15,759 nt of DNA from JACVRW01 sp036407035 (GTDB lineage: Bacteria > Actinomycetota > Thermoleophilia > Solirubrobacterales > Thermoleophilaceae), in contig DASXAA010000220.1 of the NCBI GenBank assembly GCA_036407035.1, forward strand, positions 1 to 15,759. The letters are read 5' to 3'. The notes below the pieces were generated by a model. That model was not told where the DNA came from, did no database searches, and saw only the letters and a list, made by a program, of their open reading frames with translations. Of the stretch, positions 1 through 5,315 are shown piece by piece (within the stretch, counting starts at the first letter, position 1; each line of letters opens with the position of its first letter). A program made the position numbers and the translations under genes.

Positions 1-14
1 CTAGGGGTAGACCC

Positions 15-410
15 TCATCCCGCCCTCTCCTCCGAGCGGGCGACCGTGAAGAGCCACCACAGGAGCAGGGTGGTGATCAGCAGAGAGGCGAGGTTCACCG
101 GGCCGAGCCACTCGGGGTCGGCGTTGCCCACGTCGATCAGGTGGTTGAGCGAGTGGAGGCCGTACTGGATCAGCGCGAACAAGAGGACCGGCGCGCGCCA
201 GGCGGCCCGGCGGGCCGCGACCAGGCAGAGCGCGCCGAGGGCGAGGTACCACGTGGCGAGGTCGCCCATGTAGTGGTCGTTGCGCGGGCCGTAGGGGCCG
301 ATCTCGTCGTGGAAGAACCCTGGCGCAAGCCAGAGCAGCGCGCCCAGGATCAGCTGGGCGACGGCGAACACCACGAGCAGCGCCGGGAGCGCGCGGCGCG
401 CGGAGCTCAT
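15..410 (-). CDS. Small four-helix integral membrane protein, function unknown
   Basis: The product is 131 aa. I see about four hydrophobic segments, near residues 8-30, 48-66, 71-92 and 102-122, joined by short loops, and a charged C-terminus ending RSEERAG. The second half has a His/Asn-rich stretch (YGLHSLNHLIDVGN) between helices 3 and 4 that might bind a ligand or metal, but this is only a suggestion. The ATG at 410 is chosen because it overlaps the stop of the upstream methyltransferase gene by 4 bp (ATGA), the usual layout for translational coupling. A longer upstream reading in this frame runs antisense to other genes and is not credible. I do not recognise the family. Linkage to the methyltransferase implies co-expression, not necessarily a shared pathway. 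Confidence 0.75.
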   Translation of the reverse strand: MSSARRALPALLVVFAVAQLILGALLWLAPGFFHDEIGPYGPRNDHYMGDLATWYLALGALCLVAARRAAWRAPVLLFALIQYGLHSLNHLIDVGNADPEWLGPVNLASLLITTLLLWWLFTVARSEERAG

Positions 411-1045
411 CGGCGCGTGGCGACGGCGACCCCGTCGCCCACGGTCAGCACCGAGCCCAGCCAGCGGTCGCCGACCGTGAGCTCGGCGCCCAGCCTGCGC
501 GCCGCGGCGAGCGAGTCCGCCCTCCACCTCGTCTCGGCGCCCTCCGGCAGCGCCACCTCGCCCTCCATGAGCATGTTGTCCACCACGAGCAGCGCCCGCT
601 CGGAGAGCTTCGGCTCGGCCAGCTCGATGTAGCGCGGGTAGTCGCCCTTCGTGGCGTCCACGAAGAGCAGGTCGAACGGGCCCTCGAGGCCGCCGATCGT
701 CTCGAGCGCGTCTCCCTCCACGATCTGCACCCTGTCGGCCACGCCCGCTCGCGTGAGGTAGTCGCGCGCCTGCGCCGCGCGGTCGGGGTCGATCTCGAGC
801 GTGACGACGCGGCCGCGCTCGAGCTGCTCGGCCATGTGCAGCGTGGAGTAGCCGATCGCCGTGCCTACCTCGAGCACCACCGGGTCGAGCACGCGGCAGA
901 GTGTCGCGAGCAGCCGGCCGGTCTCCCACTCCACGATCGGGACCGAGTCGCGCCGGGCGACCTCCTCCATCTCCGCCATCACCTCGGACCGCTGCGGCTG
1001 CTGTCCCTCGAGGTAGGCCTGGACGGTGGGGTCGAGTATGGGCAT
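407..1045 (-). CDS. Class I SAM-dependent O-methyltransferase (family 3, cation-dependent type)
   Basis: The product is 212 aa, the usual length for the bacterial relatives of catechol and caffeoyl-CoA O-methyltransferases. The SAM-binding glycine motif VLEVGTAIGYST spans residues 57-68, the acidic residue after strand 2 lies in TLEIDPDRA (82-90), and FVDATKGDYPRY (128-139) and VVDNML (154-159) supply the Asp, Lys and Asp-Asn residues that hold the metal and the catechol-like acceptor in this family. It would transfer a methyl group from SAM to a hydroxyl on a small cytoplasmic substrate; the substrate cannot be told from sequence. The ATG at 1045 follows a -10-like TAGCCT by 9 nt. The gene diverges from the MOSC gene and overlaps the downstream membrane-protein gene by 4 bp. 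Confidence 0.9.
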   Translation of the reverse strand: MPILDPTVQAYLEGQQPQRSEVMAEMEEVARRDSVPIVEWETGRLLATLCRVLDPVVLEVGTAIGYSTLHMAEQLERGRVVTLEIDPDRAAQARDYLTRAGVADRVQIVEGDALETIGGLEGPFDLLFVDATKGDYPRYIELAEPKLSERALLVVDNMLMEGEVALPEGAETRWRADSLAAARRLGAELTVGDRWLGSVLTVGDGVAVATRR

Positions 1046-1054
1046 CGGTTCGAG

Positions 1055-1064
1055 AGGCTACCCT
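1055..1064. promoter_or_regulatory. Overlapping divergent -10 elements between methyltransferase and MOSC genes
   Basis: The ten bases AGGCTACCCT contain TAGCCT on the minus strand (1060-1055), ending 9 nt before the ATG at 1045, and TACCCT on the plus strand (1059-1064), ending 7 nt before the GTG at 1072. The hexamers share two base pairs. Both fit TANNNT, and both place the transcription start at or just before the start codon. No clear TTGACA-like -35 is visible on either side. This is inferred from pattern only. Confidence 0.5.
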
Positions 1065-1071
1065 GCGTGCG

Positions 1072-1497
1072 GTGTCGGGCACGGTCGAAAGAATCCACAT
1101 TTCGGCGCAGCACGAGGAGCTGCCGGAACCGGTGGAATCGGTGGAGGTCACCGAGGAGGGCGTGACCGGGGACCGGCACTTCGGCGAGCGCAACCTGACG
1201 CTGATCGAGGCCGAGGCGCTCGAGGCGCTGCTGGAGGAGACGGGGATCGAGCTCTCCCCGGCCGCCTCGCGGCGCCAGGTGCTCACGCGCGGGATTCGCC
1301 TGAACGACCTCGTCGGCAAGCGGTTTACCGTCGGCGGCGTGGAGTGCGTGGGCGAGGAGTGGTGCGAGCCCTGCGACCACCTGGCCTCACTGACCGAGCG
1401 CGGCGTGCTGCGCGGCATGGTGCACCGTGCCGGGCTGCGCGCGGACATCGTCAGCGGCGGGCGCATCGCGGTCGGCGATCGGGTCGCCGGCGCATGA
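1072..1497 (+). CDS. MOSC domain protein
   Basis: The 141-aa product is a stand-alone MOSC domain, the C-terminal fold of molybdenum cofactor sulfurases. Visible signatures are RRQVLTRGIRLNDL (67-80), a cysteine pair in WCEPCDHL (97-104), and the closing RAGLRADIVSGGRIAVGD (119-136). MOSC proteins are thought to handle sulfur on conserved cysteines for Mo/W cofactor chemistry; C98 or C101 would be the candidate here. No other molybdenum cofactor gene is nearby, so the target is unknown. The GTG at 1072 is preferred because the protein then begins at the first strand of the domain (SGTVERIHIS) and lies 7 nt after TACCCT. Upstream in-frame starts would run through the methyltransferase gene on the other strand. 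Confidence 0.85.
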   Translation: MSGTVERIHISAQHEELPEPVESVEVTEEGVTGDRHFGERNLTLIEAEALEALLEETGIELSPAASRRQVLTRGIRLNDLVGKRFTVGGVECVGEEWCEPCDHLASLTERGVLRGMVHRAGLRADIVSGGRIAVGDRVAGA

Positions 1498-1498
1498 G

Positions 1499-1504
1499 TA
1501 TTCT
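1499..1504 (+). promoter_or_regulatory. Putative -10 element (TATTCT) of citrate synthase gene
   Basis: TATTCT lies in the 16-bp gap between the MOSC stop and the citrate synthase ATG at 1514, with 9 nt between hexamer and ATG. No Shine-Dalgarno sequence is present in the gap. The site would let citrate synthase be transcribed apart from the MOSC gene as a near-leaderless mRNA. No convincing -35 is seen. Confidence 0.45.
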
Positions 1505-1513
1505 CGAAGCCCG

Positions 1514-2626
1514 ATGGCAGAGCTCATAGAGGCGCCCTCCGGCCTCGAGGGCGTAATCGCTTTCCACACCACGATCGCCGAGCCCGACAGGGAGGGCGGG
1601 GCGCTCCGGTACCGCGGCGTGAACATCGAGGACCTGGTCGGGCAGGTGCCGTTCGAGAAGGTCTGGGGGCTGCTGGTGGACGGCACGTACGAGCCCGGCA
1701 TGCCGCCCGCGGAACCGCACCCGCTGTCGGTTCGCAGCGGCGACCCGCGCGTGGACCTGCAGTCGGCCCTCGCGATGCTCGCGCCGGAGTGGGGCCTGCG
1801 GGCGCTGATCGACATCGACGACGAGCAGGCGCGCGCGGACCTCGCGCGGGTCTCGGTGATGGCGCTCTCGTTCGTGGCGCAGTCGGCCCGCGGCGCCGGC
1901 CAGCCGCCGGTGCCTCAGGCGGACGTCGACAAGGCGCGCTCGATCCCGGAGCGCTTCCTGATCCGCTGGCGCGGCGAGGCGGAACCGAAGCACGTCAAGG
2001 CGATCGACGCCTACTGGATCTCCGCCGCCGAGCACGGCATGAACGCCTCCACCTTCACGGCGCGCGTGGTCGCCTCGACCGGCGCGGACGTGGCGACCGC
2101 GCTCTCAGCCGCGGTCGGCGCGCTGTCCGGGCCGCTGCACGGCGGCGCCCCCTCGCGCGTGCTGCAGATGCTGGACGACGTGGAGCGGGCGGGCGACGCC
2201 GACGCCTACGTCAAGCAGGTGCTCGACCGCGGCGACCGGCTGATGGGCTTCGGGCACCGGGTGTACCGCGCGGAGGATCCGCGTGCGAGCGTGCTGCGGC
2301 GCAGCGCGCGCGAGATCGGCGCGCCGCGGCTGGAGGTGGCCGAGCGGCTGGAGGAGGCGGCGCTCGCCGAGCTGCACGCGCGCAAGCCCGACCGCGTGCT
2401 GGCCACGAACGTGGAATTTTGGTCGGCGGTCGTGCTCGACTACGCCGGCGTCTCGCCCGAGCTCTTCACGCCGATGTTCGCCTGCGCGCGAGTGGCGGGC
2501 TGGGCGGCGCACATCCTCGAGCAGAAGCGCGAGGGCCGGCTGATCCGGCCGACGGCGCGCTACGTGGGCCCCGGGCCGCGCCCCGCCGACTCGGTGGACG
2601 GCGACGGGCCGGCGGCCCAGATGTGA
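1514..2626 (+). CDS. Citrate synthase, type 2 (CitA-like)
   Basis: The 370-aa product belongs to the citrate synthase superfamily, which condenses oxaloacetate and acetyl-CoA to citrate. Active-site segments are EHGMNAST (173-180, H174), GPLHGGAPSR (206-215, H209) and GFGHRVYRAEDPRA (245-258, H248 and R249). The third catalytic position, normally Asp in PNVDFYSG-type motifs, is Glu here (TNVEFWSAVVLD, E301). As I recall, this Glu is usual in the actinobacterial citrate synthase 2 branch, and the C-terminal HILEQKREGRLIRPTARYVG (333-352) also fits that branch. Methylcitrate synthase activity cannot be excluded from sequence. The ATG at 1514 begins the domain directly; upstream extension would enter the MOSC gene. 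The stop overlaps the GTG of the next gene (GTGA), suggesting coupled translation with the exporter. Confidence 0.93.
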   Translation: MAELIEAPSGLEGVIAFHTTIAEPDREGGALRYRGVNIEDLVGQVPFEKVWGLLVDGTYEPGMPPAEPHPLSVRSGDPRVDLQSALAMLAPEWGLRALIDIDDEQARADLARVSVMALSFVAQSARGAGQPPVPQADVDKARSIPERFLIRWRGEAEPKHVKAIDAYWISAAEHGMNASTFTARVVASTGADVATALSAAVGALSGPLHGGAPSRVLQMLDDVERAGDADAYVKQVLDRGDRLMGFGHRVYRAEDPRASVLRRSAREIGAPRLEVAERLEEAALAELHARKPDRVLATNVEFWSAVVLDYAGVSPELFTPMFACARVAGWAAHILEQKREGRLIRPTARYVGPGPRPADSVDGDGPAAQM

Positions 2627-4290
2627 GCGGCGCGGCGGCCGCCGGCTCTCAGCTCGACGCGAGCACCAAGCGACTGGTCCTGGTCGCCTGCATCCTCGGC
2701 ACCACCGTGGTCACGGTGGACGCCACGGTCGTGAACGTCGCGCTGCCCTCGATCGCCAGCGACCTCGGCGGCGGCCTGGCAGGCCAGCAGTGGACCGCCA
2801 ACGCCTATCTCGTGACGCTCGGCTCGCTGCTACTGCTCGGCGGCTCGCTCGGCGACCTCTACGGCGAGCGGCGGGTGTTCGCGCTCGGCGTCACCGCCTT
2901 CGGGGTCACGTCGATCTTCTGCGCGGTGGCGCCAACGATCGGGCTCCTGGTCCTCGGGCGCGCGCTCCAGGGCGTGGCGGGCGCGGTGCTCACGCCGGCG
3001 GCGCTGGCGGTGATCGTCGCCACGTTCCCGCCGGCCGAGCGCGGGCGGGCCGTAGGCGCGTGGACGGCCTGGGGCGGGATCGGCACGGTCCTGGGACCGC
3101 TGATCGGCGGCCAGCTCGTGGACACGGCCTCCTGGCGCTGGATCTTCGCCGTGAACGTTCCGCTGGTCGTGGTCACCGTGGTCATGATCCTGCGCGTCGT
3201 GCCGCCGGGGCGGGAGCGCCCTGCGGACGCCCGGCTCGACCTCGTGGGCGGGGCCCTCTGCGCCTCGGGCCTCGCGCTGATGACGTTCGGGCTGATCGAG
3301 CAGCCGCTGCACGGCTGGGGCTCGGCGATGGTGGCGCTGCCGCTGGCGGTCGGCGCGATCCTGTTCTGCGCGTTCCTCCTCTGGGAGTCGCGCGTGCCGG
3401 CGCCGATGCTGCCGCTCGCCCTGTTCAGGCGGCGCAACTTCGCGATCGGGAACATCGAGACGTTCTCGATGTACGGCGGGCTCGGGCTGGTGTTCTTCTT
3501 TCTGATCCTCTTCCTGCAGCAGGTCGCTGGCTTCACGGCGCTCGAGGCCGGCACGTCGAGCCTGCCGGTCACGGCGATGATGTTCCTGCTCTCGGCCCGG
3601 TTCGGCGCGCTCGCCGACCGGCACGGGCCGCGCTTCTTCATGGGCGTCGGCCCGCTCGTGGCGGCGGTCGGGCTGTTGCTCCTGCGGCGCCTCGACACCG
3701 AGGTGGACTACCTCACCGACCTGCTGCCCGCCCTGCTCGTGTTCGGGGTCGGCCTGTCGATGACCGTCGCGCCGCTGACGGCCACCGTGCTCGCCGACGC
3801 CGACGAGAGCAACGCCGGCATCGCCTCCGGCGTGAACAACGCGATCGCGCGCGTGGCGGGGCTCGTGGCGATCGCGGCCGTGGGCGCGCTGGTGGCGGCG
3901 AGCTTCGCGTCGTCGCTCGACGACAAGCTGGGCGGCCGCGGCCCGCAGGTGGCGGCCGCGGTCGAGCGGGCGAAGCGGAGGCCGCTGTCGGAGGTCGACG
4001 TGAGAGGCGTGCCGGTCTCGTCGCGGGCGGACGTCACCGAGGCCGGGGAGGAGGCGTCCGTGCAGGCGTTCCGGCTCGGGCTGTCGATCTCCACCGTGCT
4101 CGTGGCTCTGGGCGGCGTGCTCGGGCTGGTCGGAATCGTGAACCCGCGCCGCCGGGTGGAGGCCGAGGACTGCGCCGGCGGCCAGCTCGCCGGCGCCAGC
4201 ACGGAATCCGCGCGGCAGTCGCCGTGCGAATGGCGCGAGCAGAGCCGCGCGCTGACCGCGACGTCGCTGCGGGTGGTGAGGGAGGGGTAG
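2623..4290 (+). CDS. MFS drug exporter, DHA2/EmrB-QacA family
   Basis: The 555-aa product has the length and helix density of 14-helix proton-coupled multidrug exporters. The first helix carries the DHA2 hallmark VTVDATVVNVALPSIASDL (30-48). Loop 2-3 has motif A, GDLYGERRVF (77-86), and helix 5 has the antiporter motif GGIGTVLGPLIGG. It would export hydrophobic or cationic small molecules through the inner membrane; no substrate can be assigned. A hydrophilic insert of about 55 residues (around 435-490) precedes the last helix, as in many QacA relatives. The final 50 or so residues form a charged tail with two cysteines, running up to the repeat block. The GTG at 2623 overlaps the citrate synthase stop by 4 bp and leaves a short polar N-terminus before helix 1. 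Confidence 0.9.
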   Translation: MSGAAAAGSQLDASTKRLVLVACILGTTVVTVDATVVNVALPSIASDLGGGLAGQQWTANAYLVTLGSLLLLGGSLGDLYGERRVFALGVTAFGVTSIFCAVAPTIGLLVLGRALQGVAGAVLTPAALAVIVATFPPAERGRAVGAWTAWGGIGTVLGPLIGGQLVDTASWRWIFAVNVPLVVVTVVMILRVVPPGRERPADARLDLVGGALCASGLALMTFGLIEQPLHGWGSAMVALPLAVGAILFCAFLLWESRVPAPMLPLALFRRRNFAIGNIETFSMYGGLGLVFFFLILFLQQVAGFTALEAGTSSLPVTAMMFLLSARFGALADRHGPRFFMGVGPLVAAVGLLLLRRLDTEVDYLTDLLPALLVFGVGLSMTVAPLTATVLADADESNAGIASGVNNAIARVAGLVAIAAVGALVAASFASSLDDKLGGRGPQVAAAVERAKRRPLSEVDVRGVPVSSRADVTEAGEEASVQAFRLGLSISTVLVALGGVLGLVGIVNPRRRVEAEDCAGGQLAGASTESARQSPCEWREQSRALTATSLRVVREG

Positions 4291-4311
4291 GCGGGGCGCG
4301 TGGCTCGTGTC

Positions 4312-4408
4312 CGGCCGGCTCTCGCCTGGCCCGCTCGGCCGTGGTCGTCCACGGCGGGCCGCGCCTCGCGTGGTTCGCTCGGGCGCGGTCGTCTACGGCG
4401 GGCAACCA
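4312..4408 (-). repeat. Approximate 44-bp tandem duplication
   Basis: Read on the minus strand, two adjacent 44-nt units begin CCCGCCGTAGACGACC and CCCGCCGTGGACGACC, and both continue with CCGAGCG and a GCGAG-containing stretch. On the plus strand the shared part appears as GCTCGG...GGTCGTCYACGGCGGGC near 4333-4359 and 4377-4403, offset by 44 bp. By hand alignment about 36 of 44 positions agree. The first unit continues into the inverted GGTTGCCC core copy, so the duplication probably arose inside the same repeat family. Exact borders are approximate. Confidence 0.55.
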
Positions 4409-4514
4409 GGGGTAGGGCCCGGCGTGGCGGTCGGACCGTAGGGGTGGGCCGGATTGCGACGCATAGTGCAACGGAAACCAGCCCACCCCGACCCACCCTT
4501 GGTTGCCCGCCGTA
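4394..4514. repeat. Nested inverted repeat (outer 20-bp arms, inner 14-bp arms)
   Basis: The outer arms are TACGGCGGGCAACCAGGGGT (4394-4413) and ACCCTTGGTTGCCCGCCGTA (4495-4514), complementary at 19 of 20 positions. Inside them lie GGGGTGGGCCGGAT (4441-4454) and AACCAGCCCACCCC (4476-4489), complementary at 12 of 14. The right outer arm is also the start of direct core copy B. A transcript could fold into a long two-step stem. There is no T-run after it, so it does not look like a standard intrinsic terminator. Confidence 0.75.
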
Positions 4515-4568
4515 AGCGCTCGACCGGTCAAGGCGCCGGCCCATGGCACGCGCGCCCGCGGAGTCGAG

Positions 4569-4605
4569 TGTCGAGTTAGTCCCGCTGAGCGGGACTAACT
4601 CGACA
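4569..4605. repeat. Perfect 17-bp palindrome with TGA loop
   Basis: TGTCGAGTTAGTCCCGC (4569-4585) and GCGGGACTAACTCGACA (4589-4605) are exact reverse complements separated by TGA. The arms contain an AT-richer centre (GAGTTAGT) unlike the surrounding GC-rich DNA. No T-tract follows. It could be an operator, a cruciform or hairpin, or a dispersed palindrome family. It sits between the two hairpin-plus-core modules. Confidence 0.85.
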
Positions 4606-4630
4606 GTGGACCGATGCCGGGGGATTCACC

Positions 4631-4683
4631 GGGGGGTGGGCCGGATTGCGTCCGCCATTTCGTCGCAAACCAGCCCACCCCCC
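4631..4683. repeat. 20-bp hairpin, second copy of the GGGTGGGCCGGATTGCG element
   Basis: Arms 4631-4650 (GGGGGGTGGGCCGGATTGCG) and 4664-4683 are complementary at 18 of 20 positions around a 13-nt loop. The same stem sequence with different loop bases occurs at 4441-4489. In both copies a CTTGGTTGCCC core follows shortly after (4499 and 4694), so hairpin and core form a repeated module. Conservation of the stem with divergence of the loop suggests selection on, or spread of, a folded element. Confidence 0.75.
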
Positions 4684-4753
4684 TCGGACCCCCTTGGTTG
4701 CCCGTCGTACACGCCCGACCCGTCACGGCGCCGGCCGCGACGCACCCCCCGGC

Positions 4754-4764
4754 GGGGGGGGGGG
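4754..4764 (+). repeat. 11-base G homopolymer
   Basis: Eleven consecutive G residues follow CCCCCCGGC and precede CCCC, so the tract can pair with either neighbouring C-run. It lies in non-coding DNA. Such a run is prone to replication slippage and to sequencing or assembly length error. Confidence 0.8.
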
Positions 4765-4834
4765 CCCCACCCCTGGTTGCCCGTCGTGGGCGCTCGACCC
4801 GCCACGGCGCCGGCATCGGGCCGCGGCGCGGGCC

Positions 4835-5278
4835 TCACCTCAGCGCCGGGATGTCCCAGTCCACCGAGCCGTCGCGGGTCAGCCGCACGATGATCGGCTG
4901 CACGCCGCCGAGCGTGTAGCGGACCTGGCAGCTGATCGCCGTGCCGTAGCGGAGCCTCGAGGCGCAGGTCACGGCGGCGGTGTCGTCGTCGGTGTTCGAG
5001 GTGAGGCGCAGCTCCAGGCGGCGCTCCGCCTCCTGGACCGTCAGCGGGCGCGGGATCGGCGGTGTTTGCGGAGGTGGCTCGCGGGTGGCGATGAGCCAGG
5101 CGGCGCCGGCCGCCGCGGCCGTTCCGGCGAGGATCGCGACGGTGCGGGGCGGCGGGCGCGGCAGCGGCCGGCGGTCGGCCTCGAGCACCGCGAAGCCGCA
5201 CGCGCTGCACGCGCGGCCGGCCGTCGTGATGGCGGCGCCGCAGCTCGGGCAGGTGGTCCTTGCGAGCGCGTTCTCCAC
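4835..5278 (-). CDS. Zinc-ribbon, single-helix membrane protein with DUF4333-like C-terminal domain
   Basis: The product is 147 aa. An N-terminal zinc ribbon has two CxxC knuckles, CPSC (10-13) and CSAC (24-27). A Pro/Arg-rich linker leads to one hydrophobic segment (about 45-65), then a Pro-rich stretch and an extracytoplasmic domain. The last domain has two cysteines (C105, C117) about 12 residues apart in TCASRLRYGTAISCQVRY, followed by GGVQPIIVRLTRDGSVDWDI. This resembles DUF4333, a small exported actinobacterial domain in which a cysteine pair could form a disulfide. The zinc ribbon would lie in the cytoplasm. Function is unknown. The GTG start at 5278 lies 9 nt from a TAGGCT -10-like hexamer. 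The gene diverges from the FAD-oxidase gene and ends at the repeat block. Confidence 0.8.
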   Translation of the reverse strand: MENALARTTCPSCGAAITTAGRACSACGFAVLEADRRPLPRPPPRTVAILAGTAAAAGAAWLIATREPPPQTPPIPRPLTVQEAERRLELRLTSNTDDDTAAVTCASRLRYGTAISCQVRYTLGGVQPIIVRLTRDGSVDWDIPALR

Positions 5279-5287
5279 CCGGAGACG

Positions 5288-5308
5288 AGCCTACTCCGCC
5301 GGTAACAT
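5288..5308. promoter_or_regulatory. Divergent -10 elements, zinc-ribbon and FAD-oxidase genes
   Basis: TAGGCT on the minus strand (5293-5288) ends 9 nt before the GTG at 5278. TAACAT on the plus strand (5303-5308) ends 7 nt before the GTG at 5316. Only 9 bp separate the two hexamers, and neither gene has a recognisable ribosome binding site. Near-leaderless transcription in both directions is inferred. Confidence 0.5.
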
Positions 5309-5315
5309 CGGCCGC

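Larger units (their letters stand above)
4291..4834. repeat. 544-bp non-coding block of inverted and direct repeats
   Basis: No credible gene lies between the exporter stop and the zinc-ribbon stop; both flanking genes point into the block. It holds four copies of a GGTTGCCCGYCGT-type core: one inverted (4394-4413) and three direct (4499-4540, 4694-4735, 4774-4814). It also has two copies of a GGGGTGGGCCGGATTGCG-type hairpin, a perfect 17-bp palindrome, an approximate 44-bp tandem duplication and an 11-G run. Direct copies B and C match at 36 of 42 positions, and C and D at 36 of 41. Two hairpin-plus-core modules recur about 195 bp apart. This looks like a dispersed intergenic repeat family that has multiplied locally, comparable in style to REP/BIME elements. 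No transposase is present. Function is unknown; end protection of the two converging transcripts is one possibility. Confidence 0.8.

Noticed and set aside
1..14. Edge sequence CTAGGGGTAGACCC resembling the AGGGGTAGGG next to the inverted core repeat
   Set aside because: The match is about 8 bases at the window edge, too short to call another repeat copy without the upstream sequence.
4631..4683. Intrinsic terminator for the exporter gene
   Set aside because: The stem is strong, but it lies about 340 bp after the stop and has no T-run on either strand, so terminator function is not supported.
4291..4834. CRISPR array or transposon in the repeat block
   Set aside because: Repeats are unevenly spaced, partly inverted and few, with no uniform spacers, no cas gene and no transposase. 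The small open frames here contain only repeated low-complexity peptides such as GNQG.
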